A DNA stretch of 35,471 nt, from positions 1-35,471 of the IMG/VR virus record IMGVR_UViG_3300008110_000192; one strand, given 5' to 3'. The first letter of the stretch is position 1. Each line of letters opens with the position of its first letter. Both the position numbers and the translations under genes were made by a program. Under the pieces are notes generated by a model. It saw nothing but the letters and a program-made list of their open reading frames with translations. It made no database searches and was not told the DNA's origin. This DNA comes from a virus. Positions 15,050-22,423 of this stretch are shown here, piece after piece.

Positions 15050-15429
15050 AAGATACATTAAAGTATGTAAAATTATATACAGGATGCGAAGAACACGCTT
15101 TAAAAAGATTAAGACCTATCCTTGAAAAATTATATACTGAAAGAGAGAAAACGATTATAGTTAAACAAAAAGAAATAGTAGAAGTCTTTGTTCAAAAAGT
15201 TCGACCTAAAGGCACTATTGAAAAATGGGCAGAAAAGTATTTTATAGATAACAATACCTCATACGAAGAAGTCAATAAAAAAAGAAGGACTGCCGAAGTA
15301 TGTAGAATAAGAAATCTTTTTTGCACGGCTGCTTATCGAGCAGGATATGGATATAGCGAAATAGGTAGATACTTAAAGCGAGACCATACTACTATATTAC
15401 ACAATGTAAATAATATAAAAACAATTTAA
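15037..15429 (+). CDS. DnaA domain IV-like DNA-binding protein
   Basis: 130 residues. The C-terminal part, FCTAAYRAGYGYSEIGRYLKR and DHTTILHNV, matches the DNA-binding domain IV of the replication initiator DnaA, including the RDHTTxLH signature. The AAA+ ATPase domain of DnaA is absent. The N-terminal half is a charged helical region (EREKTIIVKQKEIVEVF). It could bind DnaA-box-like sites in the phage or host origin. No DnaA boxes could be recognised nearby by eye. It overlaps the exonuclease by 13 bases. Confidence 0.8.
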   Translation: MEAVEDTLKYVKLYTGCEEHALKRLRPILEKLYTEREKTIIVKQKEIVEVFVQKVRPKGTIEKWAEKYFIDNNTSYEEVNKKRRTAEVCRIRNLFCTAAYRAGYGYSEIGRYLKRDHTTILHNVNNIKTI

Positions 15430-15430
15430 A

Positions 15431-15685
15431 ATGAAAAATCCAACAAATCAAAGAGCAGAAGTATTGTATTACTTATTGCAAGGACAAATGACAACAAGAC
15501 AATTTGTTAACAATGGTATTTTAAATCCCACTTCGGTTATGACAAAATTAAGAAGCAAGGGAGTTGATATACTTTGCGATAACATTAAAAAGAAAAACAA
15601 ATTTGGAAGAAAGATTAGTTATGGCAAATTTAATCTTGCAAACAAAAAAGAAGCAATTAAATTATATAACAAGATAAATGAATAG
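15431..15685 (+). CDS. Small helix-turn-helix protein
   Basis: 84 residues, starting MKNPTNQRAEVLYYLLQGQM. The pattern MTTRQFVNNGILNPTSVMTKLRSKGVDI resembles a winged helix-turn-helix segment, and the C-terminus is Lys-rich. It sits between two replication-type DNA-binding genes. It may regulate or recruit replication proteins. Its target is unknown. Confidence 0.6.
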   Translation: MKNPTNQRAEVLYYLLQGQMTTRQFVNNGILNPTSVMTKLRSKGVDILCDNIKKKNKFGRKISYGKFNLANKKEAIKLYNKINE

Positions 15686-15923
15686 TATGATTTGTATTGA
15701 GAGAGAAGTATTTGAGGAAAAAGAATTAACACCTGCGGCTAAATTATTTTACGGATGGTTAAAGAATGAGATAAAATATCTATCCGAGAATAATCAATTC
15801 TATGCAGATAAATTTAATGTTAGCACAATGACAATCAATAATTGGTTATTTGCATTAGAGAAGCATAAGTTAATTAGAATCAATTACTACAAAAAAGAAA
15901 GAACAATTTATTTATTAAATTAA
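15678..15923 (+). CDS. Winged helix-turn-helix replication-type protein
   Basis: 81 residues. The stretch ELTPAAKLFYGWLKNEIKYLSENNQFYADKFNVSTMTINNWLFALEK is a helix-turn-helix of the kind found at the N-terminus of phage replisome organisers and RepA-like initiators, followed by a wing (LIRINYYKKERTIYLL). Here it stands alone, without the usual C-terminal domain. It overlaps the previous gene by eight bases. Confidence 0.62.
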   Translation: MNSMICIEREVFEEKELTPAAKLFYGWLKNEIKYLSENNQFYADKFNVSTMTINNWLFALEKHKLIRINYYKKERTIYLLN

Positions 15924-15931
15924 AAACAAAT

Positions 15932-15967
15932 CCTATCCCCTTCTATAATAAATAGAGGGGGTATAGG
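15932..15967 (+). terminator. GC-rich hairpin before the DUF4373-like gene
   Basis: CCTATCCCC (15932-15940) pairs with GGGG-TATAGG (15958-15967) with a bulge, and an inner CTAT/ATAG stem lies at 15943/15952. The hairpin stands 10 bases before the next ATG, so it could act as a terminator or as a translation control element; the T tract is poor. Confidence 0.45.
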
Positions 15968-15977
15968 TAATTTTATT

Positions 15978-16397
15978 ATGAAGAAAAATACATATTACTT
16001 CTCACACGATTATAACGCAGCAAATGACGTTAAAGTATTGTTTTTAAGGCAGCAATTAGGAATGGAAGGTTATGGTATATATTGGTATTTAGTAGAATCA
16101 TTAGCGTCCGCAGGAGGAATATTGCCCTTAAATATTACACCTGTTCTTGCTATGCAGATGCAAGTGCCTGAAATAAAAGTAAAAGCAGTTATAGAACAAT
16201 TTCAATTATTCGTTATAGAAGCAGGTACGTTTAAATCGTTAAGATTATCGGAGCATCTAAATTTGCGTAAAGGATTGGCTGACAAAGGGAAGGAAGGTGC
16301 ATTTAAGAGGTGGGGTAATAGGGTGGCTAATGGGGAGGCTAATGCAAATAAAAATAAAGGAAATGAAATAAAAGAAAGAAATAAAATCGTAATTTAA
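15978..16397 (+). CDS. Lin1244/Lin1753-like N-terminal domain protein (DUF4373)
   Basis: 139 residues. YYFSHDYNAANDVKVLFLRQQLGMEGYGIYWYLVE is the characteristic opening of the Lin1244/Lin1753 family (DUF4373), associated with replication initiation in phages and plasmids. The relative proteins are about twice as long; here a low-complexity Asn/Lys end follows and a DnaB helicase gene comes 11 bases later. Probably a helicase-recruiting or origin-binding protein, possibly shortened. Confidence 0.78.
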   Translation: MKKNTYYFSHDYNAANDVKVLFLRQQLGMEGYGIYWYLVESLASAGGILPLNITPVLAMQMQVPEIKVKAVIEQFQLFVIEAGTFKSLRLSEHLNLRKGLADKGKEGAFKRWGNRVANGEANANKNKGNEIKERNKIVI

Positions 16398-16408
16398 CAT
16401 TTAATAAT

Positions 16409-17743
16409 ATGAAAGATTTAAAAGTACCTCCAAATAACAAAGAAGTTGAAGATATGGTCTTAGGTGTTATGCTATTAGAAAGCAAATCAATACCTGACTT
16501 CATCAATAAATTATCTGAAGATTTTTTCTATAATTTATCAAACAAGATAATATTTAATGCTATACAAACGTTATATGATAAAACAAGAGCAGTAGATATT
16601 GTAACGATATGCAATTACTTAACACAGATAGATAAGTTAGAATCAATAGGTGGAGCATATCAAATTGTGCAGTTGACTAATAATGTAACAGGTGCATCTC
16701 ATATAGAAGATTGGATATACATATTGCAGCATCACTATCTACAAAGAAAAGGAATTGAAATAGGCAGGAAATTAATTAATGATTCTTATTCTACAACGGA
16801 TATACAAAATCAATTAAATACTGCATCTGCTAATATATTGGATGCACAGACAAACGTATATAAGAATACAGAAAAGGATATGGTACATTATCTTTTTGAA
16901 TTGGCAAAGCAAAGAGATAGTATTTCTATACAAGGACAGATAGGATTAGATACAGGTTGGGATAGCCTCAATCACATTATTAGCGGATGGGTAGCACCTG
17001 ATTTGGTAATATTAGCAGCAAGACCTGCACAAGGCAAGACAGCATTTATGTTAAACACGATAGTACATTCATTAAAGTTAGGCAAGAAGGTAGGGATATT
17101 TAGTTTAGAAATGAGTGGAGAGCAATTAGTTAATCGTGTATTAAGTTTAGATAGTGGAATTGCCCATCACAATCTAAGGCACAATATCCTTACAGAAGGA
17201 GATAGAATGCAGGTTATGAAAAGTGAAGGTAGGATAGAAAAGTTTCCTTTATATATAGATGATAGTCCTTCTTTAAACATTAGAGATTTGAGAAGCAAAG
17301 CAACGATTATGAAAAGGAAGTATAATATTGATTTATTGTGCGTAGATTATTTGCAATTAATGTCAGGCGTAGATAGGAAAGGAAACAGGGAAAGCGAGAT
17401 AGCAGAGATAAGCAGGGGTTGTAAGATTATTGCAAAAGAATTAAACATACCTGTAATAGCATTATCTCAATTAAGCAGGGCAGTAGAAAGCAGACAGGAT
17501 AAAATCCCACAATTATCTGACCTAAGAGAATCTGGCGGTATAGAACAGGATGCGGATAGCGTTATCTTTTTAATGCGACCTGAGACATATAACATACCTG
17601 AAGTAGAAATAGGCGGAGAAACAATGTCAAGTAATGGAGTATGTTTAGTTAAGGTAGCAAAAAACAGGCACGGAAGCCTTAAAAATATCCCTCTTAGGTT
17701 TATAGGGGAGCAAATGAAATTTGAAGAATATAATAAATTTTAA
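16409..17743 (+). CDS. dnaB: DnaB-like replicative DNA helicase
   Basis: 444 residues, full length. The N-terminal domain (about 1-110) is followed by a RecA-like core. Walker A is ARPAQGKTA (about 204-212), Walker B is LLCVDYLQLM, then the SQLSRAVE and LSDLRESGGIEQDAD motifs; all are typical of replicative hexameric helicases. It unwinds DNA 5' to 3' at the phage fork. No DNA polymerase or primase is visible in the window, so host enzymes likely carry out synthesis. It follows the DUF4373-like protein in one operon. Confidence 0.93.
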   Translation: MKDLKVPPNNKEVEDMVLGVMLLESKSIPDFINKLSEDFFYNLSNKIIFNAIQTLYDKTRAVDIVTICNYLTQIDKLESIGGAYQIVQLTNNVTGASHIEDWIYILQHHYLQRKGIEIGRKLINDSYSTTDIQNQLNTASANILDAQTNVYKNTEKDMVHYLFELAKQRDSISIQGQIGLDTGWDSLNHIISGWVAPDLVILAARPAQGKTAFMLNTIVHSLKLGKKVGIFSLEMSGEQLVNRVLSLDSGIAHHNLRHNILTEGDRMQVMKSEGRIEKFPLYIDDSPSLNIRDLRSKATIMKRKYNIDLLCVDYLQLMSGVDRKGNRESEIAEISRGCKIIAKELNIPVIALSQLSRAVESRQDKIPQLSDLRESGGIEQDADSVIFLMRPETYNIPEVEIGGETMSSNGVCLVKVAKNRHGSLKNIPLRFIGEQMKFEEYNKF

Positions 17744-17785
17744 AAAATAATTTTTATTTTAAATAATTAGTTATACCTTAGTCTT

Positions 17786-18166
17786 ATGTTAGAAAAAGAT
17801 GTTCACGCTTTAGTGTGTTCTTACATTAGAACAAAATATCCGCAAGTCATTTTTCGTACTGATTATGCTGCAGGATTGAAGATGTCTATTGGTATGGCTA
17901 AAAGACATAAAGCATTGCAATCACATTCTGCTTATCCTGATTTATTTATTGCTGAACCTCGTGGAATATATTGTGGATTGTTTATTGAATTAAAAAGCAG
18001 CAACAATGTATTATATAAAAAAGATGGCACATTAAGAAAGAATGAGCATCACGAAGAACAAGCAAGAATGCTTACTATGTTATACGCAAGAGGCTATCAA
18101 GCAAAATTTGCTCAAGGATATGCCGAAGCAATTAAAATAATAAACGATTATCTTGAAAGCAATTAA
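17786..18166 (+). CDS. VRR-NUC domain nuclease
   Basis: 126 residues, a stand-alone VRR-NUC domain. Visible catalytic features of the PD-(D/E)XK fold are SAYPDLFIAEPRG, FIELKSSNN and HHEEQARMLTMLYARGYQAKF. Such phage enzymes cut branched DNA such as Holliday junctions or flaps and often sit in replication regions. The next gene starts inside its 3' end. A 42-base AT-rich gap precedes it, with no clear promoter. Confidence 0.85.
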   Translation: MLEKDVHALVCSYIRTKYPQVIFRTDYAAGLKMSIGMAKRHKALQSHSAYPDLFIAEPRGIYCGLFIELKSSNNVLYKKDGTLRKNEHHEEQARMLTMLYARGYQAKFAQGYAEAIKIINDYLESN

Positions 18167-18632
18167 TTGGTTATATGATAATGAGTTTGAATTAGTATTC
18201 AAGAACATAGGAAAAGACCTGTGGGAGGATTTGCGACAAGAGGTATCATTAATAGTATTAGAATATAATCAAGAAAAGATTGAGGAGATAACAAATAAAG
18301 GTAAGCAGGTTTTTAAATTTTGGATAGTAAGAATATGTTGTAATCAATTACATAGTAAGTACGGAAAGATGTGGAGGCTATATAATCAGTTATTACCTGT
18401 TGAAGATATTTCTAAATTGATAATAGAAGAAGATGAAGATTATAACGACCAACCAATTATTGATTCTATAACGCTGAAGATGAATGACTTATATTGGTAT
18501 GACAGGGAAATATTAAAAATGTATATTGATTTAGGTAGTGTAAGGAAAGTATCAGCAGAAACAGGTATTCCGCATACTTCTATATTTATAACAATTAAAA
18601 ACATACAAAAATGTATCAAGAAATCATTATAA
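18153..18632 (+). CDS. RNA polymerase sigma factor-like protein
   Basis: 159 residues from TTG 18153; no in-frame ATG lies nearer, and the overlap with the nuclease fits coupling. WEDLRQEVSLIVLEYN resembles sigma-70 region 2, and the C-terminal segment with DREILKMYIDLGSVRKVSAETGIPHTSIF resembles a sigma region 4 helix-turn-helix. The middle is acidic. The two-domain layout matches the short sigma-like factors of Bacteroidota phages, which may redirect host polymerase to late genes or act as transcription activators. No cognate promoter motif was established. Confidence 0.68.
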   Translation: MKAINWLYDNEFELVFKNIGKDLWEDLRQEVSLIVLEYNQEKIEEITNKGKQVFKFWIVRICCNQLHSKYGKMWRLYNQLLPVEDISKLIIEEDEDYNDQPIIDSITLKMNDLYWYDREILKMYIDLGSVRKVSAETGIPHTSIFITIKNIQKCIKKSL

Positions 18633-18877
18633 TCATTGGAGCAATCTTTATCCCTATTCTGTGGATATATGTTATCAAAGCACCTTATTTATATCTAAAG
18701 TATGTAGGATTAAATATGCAGAAGCCTTTTAATTGTGGGTTCTGCCTATCCTTTTGGATATGTTTTATTTTTTTATTCTTACAAACAAACTTTATAGATG
18801 CTATATTTATTAGTAGCGGAGTTCCATTCTTATATTTATGGGTGGAAGATTTAATAACAAATAAATGGGAATTATAA
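18611..18877 (+). CDS. Small multi-spanning membrane protein with a CxxC motif
   Basis: 88 residues. Hydrophobic segments lie at about 4-24, 44-60 and 65-82. A central FNCGFCLSFW motif contains a CxxC pair beside an aromatic run; similar Cys-containing membrane proteins occur in other phages, with unknown role. It overlaps the sigma-like gene by 22 bases. It could be a holin-like or superinfection factor, but it is far from the lysis genes, so function is left open. Confidence 0.6.
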   Translation: MYQEIIIIIGAIFIPILWIYVIKAPYLYLKYVGLNMQKPFNCGFCLSFWICFIFLFLQTNFIDAIFISSGVPFLYLWVEDLITNKWEL

Positions 18878-19224
18878 TGATAACAGAAGCAGATAAAATT
18901 ATCTTTGAAAAGTATAAAGATTACTATATATCTTTTGAAAGGAATAAATATATTAAGAATTATACAAAGGAGGTGTATCAGGATTTACTTTCTTTATATG
19001 CGAAGTATGTAAGTCCAAAGCATCAATTTAGTCATTGGTGTAGCAGTTGTAGAACAGAATTGATTGTATCATTATATAGATGGTATAGTATTAATAATCA
19101 GGTGCTTACGGAAGATGTTCCACAAGGAACAATAGAAATAGAGCAAGTAATTACAGAAGAAGTAAAGGTTGAGCAATTACTTGATACTGCAATTAAAAAG
19201 AAAGGAAGAAAGAAAAAGTCATAA
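18877..19224 (+). CDS. Hypothetical protein
   Basis: 115 residues from ATG 18877, which overlaps the previous TAA by one base (TAATG); another ATG at 18865 lies inside the previous gene. The N-half is helical and Tyr-rich, with PKHQFSHWCSSCRTELI; a CxxC-like WCSSC occurs near residue 54. The C-terminus is Lys-rich (KKKGRKKKS) and may bind nucleic acid. Function unknown. Confidence 0.55.
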   Translation: MITEADKIIFEKYKDYYISFERNKYIKNYTKEVYQDLLSLYAKYVSPKHQFSHWCSSCRTELIVSLYRWYSINNQVLTEDVPQGTIEIEQVITEEVKVEQLLDTAIKKKGRKKKS

Positions 19225-19251
19225 ATTCAAATAACCATAAAACAAATCACA

Positions 19252-19482
19252 ATGGCAGAAACAAAAAAAATCAAATTAGGTAGCGGTAAGAAAAGAAACC
19301 CTACGTGGATTACTTCATCTATTTGCTTATCAGAAGCACACAAGCATTCATATCATTATGAGGGCAAAGAGTACATTAATATTAATATCAATTTATATGA
19401 TACTCCTAATGATTATGGCAAAGATGTAGTCATAACTTTGAATGACTATAAAAAAGATGCAGACTTATCCTCTAAAATCTAA
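19252..19482 (+). CDS. Hypothetical protein
   Basis: 76 residues, starting MAETKKIKLGSGKKRNPTWI. The basic start is followed by HYEGKEYININI and DVVITLNDYKKDADL; the sequence is polar and probably beta-rich. It overlaps the HNH gene by one base. Short proteins of this type are common beside phage replication genes and have no known function. Confidence 0.55.
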   Translation: MAETKKIKLGSGKKRNPTWITSSICLSEAHKHSYHYEGKEYINININLYDTPNDYGKDVVITLNDYKKDADLSSKI

Positions 19483-19739
19483 TGAAGGCACATACAAAAT
19501 TATATCTTGATTATTTCGGATATGGAATAGAAGATTTTATTCCCTGTGAAGTATGCGGTACTAAGGCAGTTGATATACACCATATCGATTGCCGAGGTAT
19601 GGGGAGTACAAAAGATAAGGATAAGATTGAAAATTTAATGGCTCTTTGCAGACATTGCCACGTAGTAATGGGCGATACTAAAACACATAAAGATTTTTTA
19701 ATTAATAAGCACAATATTAAACTTAATGGCAAACGCTAA
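19482..19739 (+). CDS. HNH endonuclease
   Basis: 85 residues. CEVCGTKAVDIHHIDCRGMG gives a zinc-binding CxxC and the DIHHID catalytic His-His, and NLMALCRHCHVVMGD gives the second CxxC and the Asn-L-x-x-L-C-H motif. This is the compact HNH fold. It may be a packaging or homing-type nuclease; it is not inside the intron and not next to terminase (about 4.6 kb away). A role in protecting or cleaving unmodified DNA next to the modification block is possible but unproved. Confidence 0.88.
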   Translation: MKAHTKLYLDYFGYGIEDFIPCEVCGTKAVDIHHIDCRGMGSTKDKDKIENLMALCRHCHVVMGDTKTHKDFLINKHNIKLNGKR

Positions 19740-19950
19740 AGATATACAAATAGGTGGAACGCATTATAAGAATTTAAAAATACAACCCACAGACTTTATA
19801 TACGAAAATAATATTCCATTCATTGAAGGCAACGTAATAAAATATGTAGTAAGACACAGACAAAAGAATGGAGTATTTGATTTATTAAAAGCAAAGCATT
19901 ACATTGAATTATTAATAGAAAAAGAATATGGCAAAGAATCAAACGAATAA
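19726..19950 (+). CDS. DUF3310 (SaV-like) protein
   Basis: 74 residues. IQIGGTHYKNLKIQPTDFIYEN, NVIKYVVRHRQKNGVFDLLKAKHYIEL is the DUF3310 pattern (GG-x-HY, IKYV-R, DL-KA-HY). These small phage proteins are annotated as SaV-like or nucleotide-kinase-related but have no proven activity. The start lies inside the HNH gene by 14 bases. Confidence 0.85.
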   Translation: MANAKDIQIGGTHYKNLKIQPTDFIYENNIPFIEGNVIKYVVRHRQKNGVFDLLKAKHYIELLIEKEYGKESNE

Positions 19951-20047
19951 CAAGATTACTTTCGGAGTAAGAAAGACAGGTAGAGCAAAAAAATCATATA
20001 ACAAACATAGTCCTAAGCCTAAACAATATAGAGGGCAGGGCAGATAA
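19928..20047 (+). CDS. Small basic protein
   Basis: 39 codons from ATG 19928 to TAA 20045-20047, starting MAKNQTNNKITFGVRKTG, with a basic Lys/Arg/Tyr-rich end containing NKHSPKPKQYRGQGR. Its strong basic bias and the YRGQGR ending look like a conserved short phage protein rather than a random frame. It probably binds nucleic acid. It is overlapped at its start by the DUF3310 gene. Confidence 0.58.
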   Translation: MAKNQTNNKITFGVRKTGRAKKSYNKHSPKPKQYRGQGR

Positions 20048-20052
20048 AATAT

Positions 20053-20127
20053 TACCCCTACTAAATCATTAATAAATTAAAAAACAAATTGGGTGTTAGT
20101 TAGTTTAAAAAGGTAGGGGTATTTTTT
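20053..20127 (+). terminator. Long-loop hairpin with T run
   Basis: TACCCCTAC (20053-20061) pairs perfectly with GTAGGGGTA (20113-20121), followed by TTTTTT (20122-20127); the loop is about 51 bases. It lies in the 100-base gap before 20148 and could end the upstream operon before the modification genes. A long loop is unusual, so it could instead be a regulatory leader. Confidence 0.5.
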
Positions 20128-20147
20128 AAATCAATAAATAAAAAAAA

Positions 20148-20354
20148 ATGAGTCAAGAAAAAAAGCCATTTGTTCCATTCAGTTTAAACTTCGGAAACGA
20201 GGACAGAATGAAAACTATCACTTTGCCGGAAGAAGATGCCATCTACAGATTAGCAGATGTCCTTGTTCAAATATTAAACGATAATAATATTAAGAATGAG
20301 GTAACAGAAGTATTTAAAATAAATCCTATACAAGATGCAAATGAAATTAACTAA
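20148..20354 (+). CDS. Hypothetical protein
   Basis: 68 residues, starting MSQEKKPFVPFSLNFGNED, then a helical region (EEDAIYRLADVLVQILND). It is the first gene after the hairpin and overlaps the ParB-like gene, so it may be expressed with the modification block. No family recognised. Confidence 0.55.
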   Translation: MSQEKKPFVPFSLNFGNEDRMKTITLPEEDAIYRLADVLVQILNDNNIKNEVTEVFKINPIQDANEIN

Positions 20355-20874
20355 GATAGAATTAATCAAACCTAATCCAAAGAATCCAAGAACGATTAGC
20401 GAGAGAAAGTTTAATCAATTAGTACAGTCAGTAAAGAAGTCGCCTAAGACATTAGAATTAAGACCTATCATTGTAGATAAGGATATGGTTGTAGTAGGTG
20501 GTAATATGCGATTGAAGGCTTGTATAGAAGCAGGATTTAAGGAAGTGCCTGTAATAGTAGCAGACAATTTAACAAAGAAAGAACTAAGAGAATTTACAAT
20601 TAAGGATAATGTTTCCTTTGGAGATTGGGATTGGGAAGTATTAGCAAACGAATGGGATACTAATGACCTAAGCGATTGGGGGTTAGATGTTCCTTTGCCT
20701 GTTACAGATATTAACCTTGATGACTTCTTTGAGCAGCAAGAAACAAATACAATAGATAGTAAAAAGAAAATTGTATTAGAATATACAGATGAGGAATATA
20801 CCTTAGTAAAGAATGCATTATTGAAGCACGGAGCAACACCTGAAGCAGCAGTATTTAATTTGTTAGGTTTATGA
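20341..20874 (+). CDS. ParB/sulfiredoxin-like domain protein
   Basis: 178 residues from ATG 20341; another ATG two codons upstream is possible. The motif series KIELIKPNPKNPR, then VDKDMVVVGGNMRLKACIEAGFKEVPVIVAD, is the ParB N-terminal fold with its GGNMR nucleotide-binding motif. The C-half is acidic. In phages this domain is often found with DNA methyltransferases; here it lies directly before the DpdA-like gene and overlaps it by four bases. It may guide or regulate the modification enzyme, or act as a nuclease; the direct evidence is only linkage. Confidence 0.85.
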   Translation: MKLTKIELIKPNPKNPRTISERKFNQLVQSVKKSPKTLELRPIIVDKDMVVVGGNMRLKACIEAGFKEVPVIVADNLTKKELREFTIKDNVSFGDWDWEVLANEWDTNDLSDWGLDVPLPVTDINLDDFFEQQETNTIDSKKKIVLEYTDEEYTLVKNALLKHGATPEAAVFNLLGL

Positions 20875-21614
20875 TAGTCTATTTGGCAGGAACAAATAAA
20901 AGGCAATTAGAAACGCTTAAAGAACCTATTAGCGTATTAGAAAGTTTTGCTTATATGCAAAAGCATCAGGAATCTATTAATCTATTATTAAAGAATAATT
21001 TCCTTTTAGATTCAGGTGCATTTACTTTTATAGGGAAAAGCAAAAAGGGTATTGATTGGAATAAGTATGTTAGCGAGTATATAGATTTTATAAACCTACA
21101 TAAGATTAAATTATATTTTGAATTAGATATTTATTCAGTAGTAGGTAATGATTATACAGAGCAGTTAAGAAACAGGATTGAAAAAGAAACAGGCATACAA
21201 AGCATTCCTGTATGGCATATATTCTTAGGTATTGATTATTATAAGAAGTTATGTGAGGAGTATAAATATATTGCCATTGGAGCAAGTGGGAAGCACGATA
21301 GCAAATGGACAAGGACTAACCCTGAAAAATTAGAGGCTCTTGTATTGTATGCGAAGTCAAAAGGTGTTAAGGTACACGGATTGGGTTATACAGTATTGAA
21401 GCAATTAAAAAGAATCCCATTCCATAGCGTAGATAGTACGACTTGGTTGAATGCAGGTAAGTATGGAGAGTATCAAAAGTTCACAGGAGATACTATAAAA
21501 AAAATACAAGCAAGAAATGTAGGTATGCAAACGATTAGGAATAAGACAGAAGAAATGAATCTGCATAATTTCAATGAATGGATAAAGTTTCAAAAGTACG
21601 CTGAACAGATATAA
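20871..21614 (+). CDS. dpdA: DpdA-like DNA guanine transglycosylase
   Basis: 247 residues. LLDSGAFTF (about 45-53) corresponds to the DSGGFQ motif of tRNA-guanine transglycosylases (TGT), with Asp47 the likely general base. YFELDIYS (about 82-89), AIGASGK (135-141), KVHGLGYT (167-174) and HSVDSTTW (about 185-192) follow the order of the TGT active site; HSVDSTTW sits where the nucleophilic Asp lies. The small size and divergence from tRNA TGT match phage DpdA proteins, which exchange DNA guanine for a 7-deazaguanine base. The adjoining preQ0-synthesis genes make this assignment strong. Whether every G or only particular contexts are modified cannot be read. Confidence 0.85.
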   Translation: MIVYLAGTNKRQLETLKEPISVLESFAYMQKHQESINLLLKNNFLLDSGAFTFIGKSKKGIDWNKYVSEYIDFINLHKIKLYFELDIYSVVGNDYTEQLRNRIEKETGIQSIPVWHIFLGIDYYKKLCEEYKYIAIGASGKHDSKWTRTNPEKLEALVLYAKSKGVKVHGLGYTVLKQLKRIPFHSVDSTTWLNAGKYGEYQKFTGDTIKKIQARNVGMQTIRNKTEEMNLHNFNEWIKFQKYAEQI

Positions 21615-21628
21615 ATAAATTATAATAT

Positions 21629-22423
21629 ATGAACATATTTGGACACATTGTAGTAGGTTCTGTTCAATCCCTTTTAACAGGGTCTATCCTGCCCTTATTT
21701 GGAAGTTTATTGCCTGATGCGGTACTTATATCAAACGAGGTGAGAAACCGCCGTAAAGGTCAGCATTTTAGCGAAAACAAGGTTAATGATATTATATATA
21801 ATTTATATATGTTTACTCATTCATTGACTTTTGCTTTGATTGTATTTTATTTTAGCCCTTTACTTTCCTTTGGAATTATTGTGCATCAGGTAATAGATTG
21901 GTTTACACATACGAATAGATTCCGAACAATGCCATTCTATCCATTCTCAAAAAAACAAATAGGAGTAGAAATAAATAATAAGAAAGCATTATTAATTAGT
22001 GGAGGTTATGATAGCGTAGCAATATTGGAAATGATAGACAGAAGCGAGTATGATTATTTTTTTATAGATTATTCCCAATCATATTTAAAGGAAGAAATCA
22101 ATGCTTGTATTGAAGTAGAAAAATATTATAGAATAAAAATAAATAATATAAAGGTGGATAATTGGGGTACAGATATAAAGAATAGAAATTTCTATATGAT
22201 TATGAAGTTGCAAGAAATGGGATATGAAACAATCTGCACAGGAAGTAGAAACGTATTTCCATTCTTTGATAAATATAAAGATAGCAATTATGTATCTTTA
22301 AAGTTATTCGCTTTGCTTAATAGAATAGTAATAGAAACACCTTTGACATTTATAACAAAAAAGCATATAATAAATAGAATACCAAAAGATTTAATTAATA
22401 AACTTTATACTACAGAAAAATGA
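21629..22423 (+). CDS. Fusion of membrane DUF457-like hydrolase domain with a QueC-like PP-loop domain
   Basis: 264 residues. Residues 1-95 are hydrophobic and resemble the DUF457/YdjM inner-membrane metal-dependent hydrolase family: GSLLPDAVLI, FTHSLTFAL (His64) and VHQVIDWFTH (His86, Asp90, His94). From about 115 comes a PP-loop domain with LLISGGYDS (SGGYDS 124-129), DYSQSYLKEEI, RNFYMIMKLQEMGYETICTGS and ITKKHIIN; these match QueC, which makes 7-cyano-7-deazaguanine (preQ0) from 7-carboxy-7-deazaguanine. The C-terminal Cys cluster that binds zinc in QueC is missing and the chain ends before it. Met101 could start a separate PP-loop product. It sits between dpdA-like and queD, so a role in base supply is likely. 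Confidence 0.78.
   Translation: MNIFGHIVVGSVQSLLTGSILPLFGSLLPDAVLISNEVRNRRKGQHFSENKVNDIIYNLYMFTHSLTFALIVFYFSPLLSFGIIVHQVIDWFTHTNRFRTMPFYPFSKKQIGVEINNKKALLISGGYDSVAILEMIDRSEYDYFFIDYSQSYLKEEINACIEVEKYYRIKINNIKVDNWGTDIKNRNFYMIMKLQEMGYETICTGSRNVFPFFDKYKDSNYVSLKLFALLNRIVIETPLTFITKKHIINRIPKDLINKLYTTEK

Noticed and set aside
15037-16000. A DnaA-box cluster marking a replication origin
   Set aside because: No repeated TTATCCACA-like boxes were seen near the DnaA-like gene; isolated TTATCC sites are too common in AT-rich DNA to count.
20415-20906. Open frame of 163 codons on the minus strand
   Set aside because: It lies opposite the well-supported ParB-like gene, and its Ser/Leu-rich composition is that expected from the complement of an AT-rich coding frame. 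No family pattern is seen.
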